Assembly (NCBI GenBank): GCA_965205275.1
Contig: OZ242168.1
Location: 1,178,001 to 1,242,000 of the forward strand
Origin: WTFY01 sp965205275
GTDB lineage: Bacteria; Pseudomonadota; Gammaproteobacteria; UBA4575
Direction: 5' to 3'
DNA: 64,000 nucleotides
Both the position numbers and the translations under genes were made by a program. The notes beneath the pieces were generated by a model. It ran no database searches, was not told the DNA's origin, and saw nothing but the letters and a program-made list of their open reading frames with translations. Below are positions 7,692 to 16,092 of this stretch, one piece after another (positions within the stretch are counted from its first letter, which is position 1; every line of letters starts with the position of its first letter).

Positions 7692-9602
7692 TTAAAAGCC
7701 GCGACGCGCACTTTGCTCAGTGAACCTGTGCACGATAGCCTTGACGCCCACCGAGCCCAAGTCTTCACCACTACGCGTACGAACGGCTAACTGATTTGCA
7801 GCCACTTCACGGTCGCCTGCCACTAGCATATAAGGAATATGGGCAAGCGTATGCTCACGGAGCTTAAAGCCAATCTTTTCATTTCTCAAGTCAGAAATGA
7901 CTCTGAAACCTTGATTTTTAAGCATTTCCCGCACAGAACCGACATAATCCGCCTGTCGGTCTGTAATATTCAGCAATACTGCCTGGACCGGAGCCAGCCA
8001 AAAAGGCAGGTCACCCGCATAATTCTCTATCAATATCCCAATAAACCGTTCCAGTGAACCCAGTATCGCCCGATGAATCATAACCGGAACCTGGCGGGAA
8101 CCATTTTTAGCCACATAGGAAGCATCCAACCGCCCCGGCATGGAAAAATCAACCTGGATCGTGCCACACTGCCATGCCCGGCCAATACTGTCCCGCAGCG
8201 TAAATTCGATCTTGGGGCCATAAAATGCACCCTCACCCGGTTGCAGGCGGTACTCCAAGCCCTGGTTATCCAACGTTACTTGTAGCGCTTCTTCGGCCTC
8301 ATCCCATAGACTGTCTTCCCCCACTCGCTGCTGCGGACGAGTCGATAAAACCAGCTCAATCTGTTCAAAACCAAAATCATTATACACGTCAAACGTCAGC
8401 TGAATCAGTTCCGCCACTTCATGTTGCAGCTGTTCCCGAGTGCAAAAGATATGCGCATCATCCTGGACAAAACGTCTTCCTCGCATCAGACCATGCAGGG
8501 TTCCAGAAGGCTCATTGCGGTGCACTAACCCAAACTCAGAGAGCTTGAACGGCAAATCCCGATAGCTTTTGAGGCCCTGATTATAAATCTGTACATGCCC
8601 GGGACAATTCATGGGTTTAATCGCATATTCACGATTTTCAGATTGCGTTGAGAAAATCATATCGCCGAATTTATCCCAGTGACCCGACTTTTCCCATAAC
8701 TTGCGATCAAGTATCTGGGGGGTTAGGACTTCCTGGTAACCCTGTGTACGAATCTTGTCACGAATATAGGATTCAACCAGCTGGTAAAGCATAAAACCGC
8801 GGTCATGCCAGAAAACCATGCCGGGCGCTTCATCCTGAAAATGAAATAAATCCATTTGCTTGCCAAGCTTGCGATGGTCACGCTTCTGGGCTTCCTCAAG
8901 TTGCGTCAGATAGTTTTTAAGTTGCTTTTTATCTGCCCATGCAGTGCCGTAAATACGTTGCAACATTTTATTATTGGAGTCACCACGCCAGTAAGAACCT
9001 GCCAGCTTGGTAAGCTTGAATGCCCTCAGATGCCGTGTATTCGGCACATGGGGTCCACGACACATGTCGGTGTATTCCTGATGATGGTACAGCGCAATGA
9101 TTTCATTATCTGGAATTCCAGATGCAATTTCGACTTTGTAGCCTTCATCGCGACCTCTGAACGTATCAACTGCCTTGGCTTTGCTGACTACTTCCCGGAT
9201 AACATCGTAATCCTGCGTAACCAACTCGCCCATACGTTTTTCAATAGCCTCCAGGTCTTCCGGCGTGAAAGAACGCTCATAGTCAATGTCGTAGTAAAAT
9301 CCGTTTTCAATAACCGGACCAATCGCCATTTTCGCGGTAGGATAAAGTTGCTTGATTGCATGCCCCATCAGGTGCGCAAAGGAATGACGAATCACATCAA
9401 TCCCATCCGGGTCTTTACTGGTAACAATCTCGACGCTGGCATCCTCAGTAATACTGACACAGGCATCAGCAAGCTGCCCGTTGATGCGCCCAGCGATGGC
9501 TGCCCTAGCCAGCCCAGGGCCAATGGATTCCGCCACTTGCCGGATGGTTACAGGATGTGTGAATTCTTTTTGCGCGCCATCAGGCAGGGTGATTGTTGGC
9601 AT
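7692..9602 (-). CDS. thrS: Threonyl-tRNA synthetase
   Basis: Class II synthetase that charges tRNA-Thr and edits mischarged Ser. 636 residues from the ATG at 9602, which is preceded at good distance by GGAGAAGG; a longer frame of 12 more codons upstream is less likely. The order is TGS domain (residues 1-60, starting MPTITLPDGAQ), editing domain with HSFAHLMGHA and the YTDMCRGPH block, and the catalytic core with KPMNCPGH and RFVQDDAH. The C-terminal anticodon-binding domain follows (GDREV). It is the first gene of the operon to infC, with 20 bases between. Confidence 0.98.
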   Translation of the reverse strand: MPTITLPDGAQKEFTHPVTIRQVAESIGPGLARAAIAGRINGQLADACVSITEDASVEIVTSKDPDGIDVIRHSFAHLMGHAIKQLYPTAKMAIGPVIENGFYYDIDYERSFTPEDLEAIEKRMGELVTQDYDVIREVVSKAKAVDTFRGRDEGYKVEIASGIPDNEIIALYHHQEYTDMCRGPHVPNTRHLRAFKLTKLAGSYWRGDSNNKMLQRIYGTAWADKKQLKNYLTQLEEAQKRDHRKLGKQMDLFHFQDEAPGMVFWHDRGFMLYQLVESYIRDKIRTQGYQEVLTPQILDRKLWEKSGHWDKFGDMIFSTQSENREYAIKPMNCPGHVQIYNQGLKSYRDLPFKLSEFGLVHRNEPSGTLHGLMRGRRFVQDDAHIFCTREQLQHEVAELIQLTFDVYNDFGFEQIELVLSTRPQQRVGEDSLWDEAEEALQVTLDNQGLEYRLQPGEGAFYGPKIEFTLRDSIGRAWQCGTIQVDFSMPGRLDASYVAKNGSRQVPVMIHRAILGSLERFIGILIENYAGDLPFWLAPVQAVLLNITDRQADYVGSVREMLKNQGFRVISDLRNEKIGFKLREHTLAHIPYMLVAGDREVAANQLAVRTRSGEDLGSVGVKAIVHRFTEQSARRGF

Positions 9603-9687
9603 GTACCTTCTCCAGTGGTGACCTATACCAGGGGCCACATGTCTGCAAAATGCATCTTTATTTGAGATTCGACATTATATTAAATTT

Positions 9688-9764
9688 TGGTAGGCGCGAT
9701 TGGATTCGAACCAACGACCCCCACCATGTCAAGGTGATGCTCTAACCAACTGAGCTACGCGCCT
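9688..9764 (-). tRNA. tRNA-Val (anticodon GAC)
   Basis: A 77-base cloverleaf on the minus strand. The acceptor AGGCGCG pairs with CGCGCCT, the D-arm carries AGCTCAGTTGGTTAGAGC, and the anticodon stem encloses TTGACAT (anticodon GAC). The T-loop contains TTCGAATC and CCA is encoded. It lies 86 bases upstream of the thrS start; an AT-rich TATAAT just after it may be a -10 box for thrS, though I see no good -35. Confidence 0.96.
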
Positions 9765-9870
9765 AATACGGATAGGCAAACTAACACAGAACAGGATAAT
9801 TCGATACCTTGCCATAGTGGATCTGGCCAAATTTGCCAAACTATCTGTTCAAAAAGAATCGGATAAGGTT

Positions 9871-11901
9871 TTACCCGGCTTTCTTCTGCGGTTTTCCCAA
9901 AATACTATCTTTCATGTGAACAATTTCATCCCGAATCCTTGCGGCTTCCTCAAATTCCAGATTCCTGGCATGCCTATACATTCTTTGTTCAAGTTGTTTG
10001 ACTTTTTTCATGCCCTGTTCAGGGTTCAGATACAAATATTGCATGCTGTCCTCAGTCTCTTTGGAGAGTGTCCTCCCTGCGCCATGTTCATAGGGCGATT
10101 TACGCACTCCTTCCATGATATCTGACACTTTCTTTTTAATGCCTGTTGGTGTAACACCATGTTCTGTATTGAAAGCCATTTGTTTGATACGGCGGCGATT
10201 GGTTTCATCTATGGCACGCCGCATTGATCCGGTCAGTTCATCGGCATACATAATGGCTTTGCCGTGAATGTGTCGTGCTGCCCGACCCACAGTTTGTATC
10301 AATGATCGCTCGGAACGTAAAAAACCTTCTTTATCTGCATCAAGAATTGCCACCAGCGATACTTCGGGAATATCCAGACCTTCACGTAATAAATTTATTC
10401 CTACCAGAACATCAAAATCCGCTTTGCGTAATCCGCGTATAATTTCAACGCGTTCCACCGTATCAATATCAGAATGCAAATAACGCACCCGAACTCCATG
10501 CTCTGCCAGATACTCGGTCAGGTCCTCAGCCATTCGCTTTGTTAACGTGGTGATTAACACGCGTTCACCTTTCTCAGCGCACCGGTTAATTTCTGATAGC
10601 ACGTCATCTACCTGGGATGCCACCGGACGAACATCGATATCAGGGTCTACCAATCCTGTAGGCCGGACAACCTGCTCCGCAACTGCAGCAGACTTTTCCA
10701 TCTCATAGGGGCCCGGGGTAGCAGAAACATAGATCATTTGTGGTGCCAGTACTGCGAACTCCTCAAACTTGAGCGGGCGGTTATCCAGAGCAGAAGGCAG
10801 TCGAAAGCCATATTCAACCAATGTTTCTTTACGAGAACGGTCGCCACGATACATGCCACCAAACTGTGGAACCGACACATGGCTCTCATCCATCACCATA
10901 AGTGCATTATCGGGTAGATAATCCAGCAAACAGGGAGGCGGCTCTCCTGCTGCCCGACCCGAGAGATAACGCGAATAGTTTTCGATTCCCGAGCAATACC
11001 CTATTTCCTGAATCATCTCCAGATCAAAACGTGTACGCTGCTCGAGACGTTGTGCTTCAACCAAACGATTTGCATGGTTTAATTCTTTCAGGTGTTCCTT
11101 AAGTTCTTCTTTAATCTGCTCAACTGCATTCAATAGAATTTCTCTTGGCGTCACATAATGCGTTTTTGGGTAGATGGTTAAACGGGGTACCCTGTGAATA
11201 ATCTCACCCGTAAGAGGATCAAAGTAGCTCAGATTTTCAATTTCATCATCAAAAAGCTCGATACGGATCCCTTCCCGCTCCGACTCTGCAGGGTGCACAT
11301 CGATAACTTCACCATGCACTCGAAAAGTACCACGTCGAAGTTCAAAATCATTACGCGAATACTGAAGTTCGGCCAAACGACGCAGCAGCTTGCGCTGATC
11401 GATGCGATCACCACGGTCAAGGTGCATGACCATGTTTAAATAAGCCTTGGGGTCACCCAGCCCGTAAATTGCAGATACGGTCGCTACAATGATGGTATCG
11501 GGTCGCTCGAATAACGCCTTGGTTGCAGAAAGACGCATTTGCTCAATATGCTCATTGATGGATGCATCTTTCTCGATATAGGTATCACTTGCGGGCACAT
11601 AGGCCTCGGGCTGATAATAGTCATAGTACGAAACAAAATATTCTACGGCATGCTGAGGAAAAAATTCTTTCATCTCCCCGTAGAGTTGCGCGGCCAGGGT
11701 TTTATTAGGTGCCAGAATAATCGTAGCCCGTTGCACCTGTTCGATCACGTTGGCAATGGTGAAGGTCTTGCCTGAACCGGTAACGCCCAGCAAGGTTTGA
11801 TGGGCCAAACCGTCGTTCAACCCTTCAACCAGAACCTTGATTGCGTCTGGCTGATCTCCAGCTGGCGCAAACTCAGTGTCTATCCGAAATGGCTTGTGCA
11901 T
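9871..11901 (-). CDS. uvrB: UvrABC excinuclease subunit B
   Basis: Damage-verifying helicase-like subunit of nucleotide excision repair. 676 residues. Walker A is GVTGSGKTFT, the DEAD-like box is DESH, and the beta-hairpin with YYDYYQPEAY lies at about 92-101. Helicase motif VI reads QTVGRAARH. The C-terminal UVR domain (KQLEQRMYRHARNLEFEEAA) contacts UvrA/UvrC. It is divergent from the aminotransferase gene across 104 bases. A half-matching LexA-like sequence lies in that gap but I do not call it. Confidence 0.98.
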   Translation of the reverse strand: MHKPFRIDTEFAPAGDQPDAIKVLVEGLNDGLAHQTLLGVTGSGKTFTIANVIEQVQRATIILAPNKTLAAQLYGEMKEFFPQHAVEYFVSYYDYYQPEAYVPASDTYIEKDASINEHIEQMRLSATKALFERPDTIIVATVSAIYGLGDPKAYLNMVMHLDRGDRIDQRKLLRRLAELQYSRNDFELRRGTFRVHGEVIDVHPAESEREGIRIELFDDEIENLSYFDPLTGEIIHRVPRLTIYPKTHYVTPREILLNAVEQIKEELKEHLKELNHANRLVEAQRLEQRTRFDLEMIQEIGYCSGIENYSRYLSGRAAGEPPPCLLDYLPDNALMVMDESHVSVPQFGGMYRGDRSRKETLVEYGFRLPSALDNRPLKFEEFAVLAPQMIYVSATPGPYEMEKSAAVAEQVVRPTGLVDPDIDVRPVASQVDDVLSEINRCAEKGERVLITTLTKRMAEDLTEYLAEHGVRVRYLHSDIDTVERVEIIRGLRKADFDVLVGINLLREGLDIPEVSLVAILDADKEGFLRSERSLIQTVGRAARHIHGKAIMYADELTGSMRRAIDETNRRRIKQMAFNTEHGVTPTGIKKKVSDIMEGVRKSPYEHGAGRTLSKETEDSMQYLYLNPEQGMKKVKQLEQRMYRHARNLEFEEAARIRDEIVHMKDSILGKPQKKAG

Positions 11902-12005
11902 ATTTTTCTCTTCGGGGCTTATCTCTTTTTGAAAGTCCCGTATACTTTACCCGGTGCTGGTGAAGCACGCTGTTTAAGATAACCAGACCCCACAAGGAGG
12001 CATCT

Positions 12006-13184
12006 TTGCAATATTCACTCGCCGATCGCGTATCGAGGATTCAACCTTCTGCAACTTTAGCCATAACTGCACGAGCAAATCAAATTCGTGCCAAAGGCGG
12101 AGACATATTGAATTTGGCCGCCGGCGAGCCTGACTTCGATACACCTGAACACATTAAAGAGGCTGCCATTTCTGCAATACGGGAGGGCAAGACCAAATAC
12201 ACTGCAGTTGCCGGAATAATGTCACTCAGGGAAGCTGTAATCAACAAGTTACAGCGTGACAACCAGCTTGGCTATACTTTAAATGAAGTCATGATTTCTA
12301 CCGGTGCCAAGCAGGTACTTTATAATTTATGCCAGGCACTTCTGAATGAAGGCGATGAAGTGCTCATACCTGCACCCTACTGGGTTTCATATCCGGATAT
12401 AGTGCTTTTAGCAGGTGGCAACCCCGTCATTATTCCCAGTCAGGACGAAAACCGTTGCAAAATTACTGCTCAAGATCTGGAAAGCAAAATTACAGACAAG
12501 ACAAAACTGCTTGTCATTAACAGCCCTTCCAATCCAACAGGTACTGCCTACACCCAGGACGAACTAAGCGCTATAGGCAAGATCTTGGAAAAACATGAGC
12601 AGATATTTGTGGTGAGCGATGATATTTATGAACACATCATGTTTCGCGGACAGAAATTTTCAAACATTTTAAATGCGACGCCTTCACTGGCAGATCGCAC
12701 CCTGGTTTTAAACGGTGTTTCCAAAGCCTATGCGATGACGGGATGGCGTATCGGCTATGTAGCCGGACCGGAAGCGGTTATAAAGTCCATGACAAAAATT
12801 CAGTCACAAAGTACCTCTAACCCAAGCTCCATCTCACAAGCTGCAGCAGAAGCTGCACTGGTTGGCGATCAAGGTTTTGTTGCAAACATGCGCGATGCGT
12901 TCGAGAAACGTCACGATTTCATTGTAGATGCCTTGAATAAAATCGATGGCATAAACTGTCCGCTCAGTGACGGAACATTTTATTGTTTTCCAAACATAGA
13001 AGGCCTGATCGAAAGAACTGCAGGCGTCACTGACGATGTAGGTTTTGCAGAATATTTGCTCAATCAAGCAGGTGCCGCTGTAGTACCTGGCACTGCATTT
13101 GGATCACCTGGGTATATGCGTATCTCATATGCTACAAGCATGGATGTTCTGGAAAAAGTGGTTACTCGCCTCAAGACACTTTGA
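12006..13184 (+). CDS. Class I aminotransferase, aspartate aminotransferase type
   Basis: PLP-dependent aminotransferase of the AspAT Ib group, 392 residues. It moves the amino group between aspartate (and perhaps prephenate or aromatic acids) and 2-oxoglutarate. Visible motifs are NLAAGEPDFDTPEHIK near the N-terminus, NSPSNPTG, the PLP-lysine block LNGVSKAYAMTGWRIGY, and the C-terminal substrate arginine in YMRISYA. The start is TTG at 12006, chosen because GGAGG sits 6 bases upstream. It stands alone between uvrB and tRNA-Asn, with no biosynthetic neighbours to narrow the substrate. The gene symbol is left open because aspC and aspB-like names are both used for this group. Confidence 0.9.
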   Translation: MQYSLADRVSRIQPSATLAITARANQIRAKGGDILNLAAGEPDFDTPEHIKEAAISAIREGKTKYTAVAGIMSLREAVINKLQRDNQLGYTLNEVMISTGAKQVLYNLCQALLNEGDEVLIPAPYWVSYPDIVLLAGGNPVIIPSQDENRCKITAQDLESKITDKTKLLVINSPSNPTGTAYTQDELSAIGKILEKHEQIFVVSDDIYEHIMFRGQKFSNILNATPSLADRTLVLNGVSKAYAMTGWRIGYVAGPEAVIKSMTKIQSQSTSNPSSISQAAAEAALVGDQGFVANMRDAFEKRHDFIVDALNKIDGINCPLSDGTFYCFPNIEGLIERTAGVTDDVGFAEYLLNQAGAAVVPGTAFGSPGYMRISYATSMDVLEKVVTRLKTL

Positions 13185-13259
13185 GCCGGATGCAGCAGAG
13201 TAATCTGACCCATGGTTAAAGTCAAAACACCATACAATCAGCGATATTACGATCCGGCG

Positions 13260-13288
13260 TTGACCTGTGTATAGTGGATCGTTACCAT
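13260..13288 (+). promoter_or_regulatory. Candidate sigma-70 promoter for tRNA-Asn
   Basis: TTGACC (13260-13265) and TACCAT (13283-13288) are separated by 17 bases and lie 14 bases before the mature tRNA-Asn. The -35 matches consensus in five of six positions and the -10 in four. The location directly upstream of a stable RNA gene supports it; no other evidence. Confidence 0.5.
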
Positions 13289-13301
13289 TTCCTGTTTATT
13301 T

Positions 13302-13377
13302 TCCCCGGTAGCTCAGTTGGTAGAGCGGGTGACTGTTAATCACTAGGTCGGCGGTTCGAGCCCGTCCCGGGGAGCCA
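13302..13377 (+). tRNA. tRNA-Asn (anticodon GTT)
   Basis: 76 bases. The acceptor TCCCCGG pairs with CCGGGGA, the D-arm carries GCTCAGTTGGTAGAGC, and the anticodon stem GGTGA/TCACT encloses CTGTTAA (anticodon GTT). CCA is encoded. The accessory region with insertion sequences and defence-like genes begins right after it, so it may have served as an integration site. I looked for a second copy of its 3' end downstream and did not see one. Confidence 0.96.
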
Positions 13378-13646
13378 ATAAATACAACAAGTTATGATAT
13401 ATAACCTCAGAAAGTTAATACTCATATAGGCACTATATAGGCATTTAGCCATTAGATGCACTACTTTATACAGCTGTTAAGAGCTTATTAACTCACGTTA
13501 CCCATACCTTCAAATATCCATTTTAGACCAAATAAAGTCGGCAAAAAATAGTTTGTTACAAACAGTCTGACCATGACATCTAGATTGTCCGTCAATTGTT
13601 AGGTGCTAAGGTGCTACTACCAATTCGAGAGAAGCAACGGTCTTCG

Positions 13647-14519
13647 ATGGGAAAGAAATCACCGAGTGTAGGGCTTAGGCAAGCCCAAGTACTGTGTACG
13701 ATGGACCACAAGCAGCGGCTTGCATATATAGCCGAAGGGCTTCCCATAATTCTCAGTAGTGCCGAAGGTTACTGGGACGCGGCGTGCCGATTGAAGGATA
13801 TGCCGCGCGAAGCTGAGGTGCTGCAAGGCCATGCTACGGAGGAAGCTGCAAAGATCCTCATTCTCATGGATGCCGTACGGTGTCCTGAGAAACTTGTTGC
13901 GTCAAAGATGGGAACAATTGTTCGATCATTCTACAATCATCTGGCCCGGATCATCTACGCCGAAACGGTGTATCGGAAACCGATTAATTTAGAACGATTG
14001 CGAGAATATGTTGATTCAAAACGGGCATCACATTATGTTGAGAGTGATCTTGGCGGGGATATTTTTCCGAATTGGAGCCTCTTCACTCGTGAGTATCCTC
14101 TTTATGCAGACATCATGTGTGGAGACTATGGAGAGCCTGGCTGGAATACACCCAGTGACGATGGTATGGGATTTTCTTTAAATCTACCCCCGGTCCTCGA
14201 ATTGGCAAGAGCTATGTCTGCCGTTGGTCTGTTTACGCTAGAAGGCTTAGAAGCAACATCAGAGATTTGGGATCAGATGACGTTCACTGAGTTAGAGTCA
14301 CACACCGATACCGAACGCCTCACAACGCAACTTCTTCAAAGGTTAGATGATGAACGTCTCCTAACCGCAGCAGCTAAGCAATCACACTTCAAAGTACTGT
14401 TAAATACTTGGCAAATGCCCATGTACGACTTTGACTTCAGTCTCATCAATGTTTCCAAAGAGAAACTCAAAGATATCCAGGATGGATTATATGCAGCAGA
14501 AGTCGGATACGATTTTTAG
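13647..14519 (+). CDS. Putative HEPN-domain protein, AbiV-like
   Basis: About 290 residues. The N-terminal half is helical and resembles AbiV/HEPN abortive-infection proteins: a helix with AEGLPIILSSAEGYWDAA, a helix with HATEEAAKILILMDAV (the place of the LALEEIGKA helix of AbiV), then RSFYNHLARIIYAE. That last block holds an R-X4-H arrangement, the hallmark of HEPN ribonucleases, and sits like the FxxHxxKL block of AbiV. The second half (from about YVESDLGGDIFPNW) is unrecognised. The start is uncertain: TTG at 13596, ATG at 13647 or ATG at 13701, none with a strong ribosome site. It stands alone after tRNA-Asn. The AbiV/HEPN assignment is by eye and unproven. Confidence 0.5.
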   Translation: MGKKSPSVGLRQAQVLCTMDHKQRLAYIAEGLPIILSSAEGYWDAACRLKDMPREAEVLQGHATEEAAKILILMDAVRCPEKLVASKMGTIVRSFYNHLARIIYAETVYRKPINLERLREYVDSKRASHYVESDLGGDIFPNWSLFTREYPLYADIMCGDYGEPGWNTPSDDGMGFSLNLPPVLELARAMSAVGLFTLEGLEATSEIWDQMTFTELESHTDTERLTTQLLQRLDDERLLTAAAKQSHFKVLLNTWQMPMYDFDFSLINVSKEKLKDIQDGLYAAEVGYDF

Positions 14520-14922
14520 CATTACAGACTTGAATGTCTAATAATCCTAGTTATAGGACATTTGAATGAGCAGCGCTGGTAATTAACAGGTCTGAATTAC
14601 AAGGCAAGTGAGAGGAGTGCAGATGCTATGACGTGGATGCCAGAGGATGAGGGAGAGGGGGTACGCCTAATGCTCGATTTGGCAGACCCCCCCACCCCAC
14701 CTTTGCATGACACCCCGCATACCCCTGTATTAACAAGTAGACATATATTTCAGAAAAATTTTGCCCACGTTCTGATCAAGTTGGATTTCATAACATTTCC
14801 ATGACATCTCAACTTGAAATTGATTTAGTATTTTTGAAGAGAACATCTATGAAACGGTAGGGTGTTATCTATCTAATCTCTGTTGTTGTACTTCACCCAC
14901 CTGCGTTACGCTAGGAGGGGGT
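14520..14922. other. Gene-free stretch with a dispersed repeat copy
   Basis: No convincing gene. It contains repeat copy A (14659-14759, see separate entry) and leads into the strong ribosome site of the 53-residue gene. The rest is unremarkable. Confidence 0.5.
14659..14759 (+). repeat. Dispersed repeat, copy A
   Basis: About 100 bases that recur at 18282-18381 in the same orientation. The first 20 bases are identical in both, as is a later block AGTAGACATATATTTCAG; the middle is diverged but alignable (CATGA...ATCC/CCGCAT...CTGTATTAAC against the other copy). Copy B directly follows an IS3-type orfA relic, so the repeat may be part of a dead mobile element. Confidence 0.7.
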
Positions 14923-15084
14923 ATGGCAATAAAACCCTTTCTATATTTTCTGACCCGTGATGGAGAAGACAAGGAGGACCTGCACTTCACTAGGGTTCGT
15001 GGGGGTAAGGTTCCCAGTCAACCAAATGTTTGGGCAATGCATATGGACATTGAAGACCCTGCGAATTTAGGATCTTTTATCTAG
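14923..15084 (+). CDS. Small unknown protein, 53 residues
   Basis: ATG at 14923 is preceded by AGGAGGGGG, an excellent ribosome site. The predicted peptide begins MAIKPFLYFLTRDGEDKEDL and ends DPANLGSFI. No signal peptide or membrane segment. Its stop is followed after 3 bases by the ATG of the next gene, so the two are likely translated together. I do not recognise the family. Confidence 0.65.
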   Translation: MAIKPFLYFLTRDGEDKEDLHFTRVRGGKVPSQPNVWAMHMDIEDPANLGSFI

Positions 15085-15087
15085 GCT

Positions 15088-15606
15088 ATGCCAAACGGAG
15101 GCTCGGACTGTTGCGGAACCTGCTGGTTCAACCGAACTAACCAGGGCAAGCGTGACTGGCTAAAACATGCTGACAAGTCGGTGCCGCCCTATTGCGAAAT
15201 CAGGAACCTGGCCATCGAGGATCCCTTCTACACCTACTGCGCCAACCATCCACACCGACGGCCCGATCGCGACCCCATACCGATTGGCCCGGTGATGTGC
15301 CATGGTGGCTGGAAGGGCCCTTTAGACGAGCACCCGCGGACCGTGTGGAAGCGCTCGCCGGATTCCGAAGAGATCCGTCAACACCTGCTCAACCTGCTGC
15401 AGTCCCTGCCCGAACTGATAAGCAAAGACTGGTACCCGATTGGGACTGGGTTGGTATTAACGATTCTGTGGCAACTTGGTGAGTTCGGAGAGCAACGGGC
15501 AGTTGGGGATCTTGAATGGATTTGTGAGAACAGTGAAGGGTCTTTGCACGAGGCTGCGAACGAAGCACTCGCGAAAATCCGGGGAATGCATGACGAACGT
15601 TCCTGA
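15088..15606 (+). CDS. Unknown protein with cysteine-rich N-terminus and HEAT-like C-terminus
   Basis: 172 residues. The N-terminal 75 residues carry cysteines at 8, 9, 12, 36, 51 and 71 plus several His (CCGTCWFN, YCEIRN, YCANHPH, MCHGG), which suggests a zinc or other metal site. The C-terminal part (from about 115) reads like two short HEAT-type helices: GLVLTILWQLGEFGEQRAV and HEAANEALAKI. It starts 3 bases after the 53-residue gene and probably forms a unit with it. Function unknown. The 299 bases after it, up to the interrupted gene, hold nothing I can identify. Confidence 0.7.
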   Translation: MPNGGSDCCGTCWFNRTNQGKRDWLKHADKSVPPYCEIRNLAIEDPFYTYCANHPHRRPDRDPIPIGPVMCHGGWKGPLDEHPRTVWKRSPDSEEIRQHLLNLLQSLPELISKDWYPIGTGLVLTILWQLGEFGEQRAVGDLEWICENSEGSLHEAANEALAKIRGMHDERS

Positions 15607-16092
15607 AGTCTGCTCCGGAACATGACGCTCTGGCAGGTCGGTCAGGGCAACGAGGTCATCTCTGGACCGCGTCCCGGCCCTTCGAGCTAGACACCTGCAG
15701 CCATGAGGCCGACTGGATAGCCATTGTCTACTCCGCGCATGGATTCCGGTTCCCTGTACTGGTGGATCCACATGTAATTTCGCACCGTGCTTCATTCATT
15801 GAATAAAAGGCCTCCGCATTCAGCACTTCATACTGGAGTGCCATTTAATCTGACCGTCATCACGCTTCTTGCCGTCATGCTGACTCGCTTATTATACTTT
15901 TTTTGTCATTCTATAAGCGGTGCTCGGTTTGATAGTGCCTGGAAACATTCGGAAGAAGTATTCAAAAGTTTGACACTACAACTTTCAATATGCCTTTCCA
16001 CTTCATCAAATGCCCAAATACTGTCTTTTATTTCCTTTCTGTCAAACAAAACCCTATTTATATAGCATCTTTTTCTAATAAAGTCTTGAAAC

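Noticed and set aside
8856..9665. Long open frame on the plus strand opposite thrS
   Set aside because: It is fully antisense to thrS, whose protein is unmistakable, and its translation shows no domain.
11968..11985. LexA-like site upstream of uvrB
   Set aside because: CTGT is followed by eight bases and then ACCAG instead of ACAG. One half only; not enough to call an SOS box.
15787..16065. 92-codon plus-strand frame
   Set aside because: It is antisense to the 3' part of the split HEPN-like gene, whose frame is confirmed by the restored junction.
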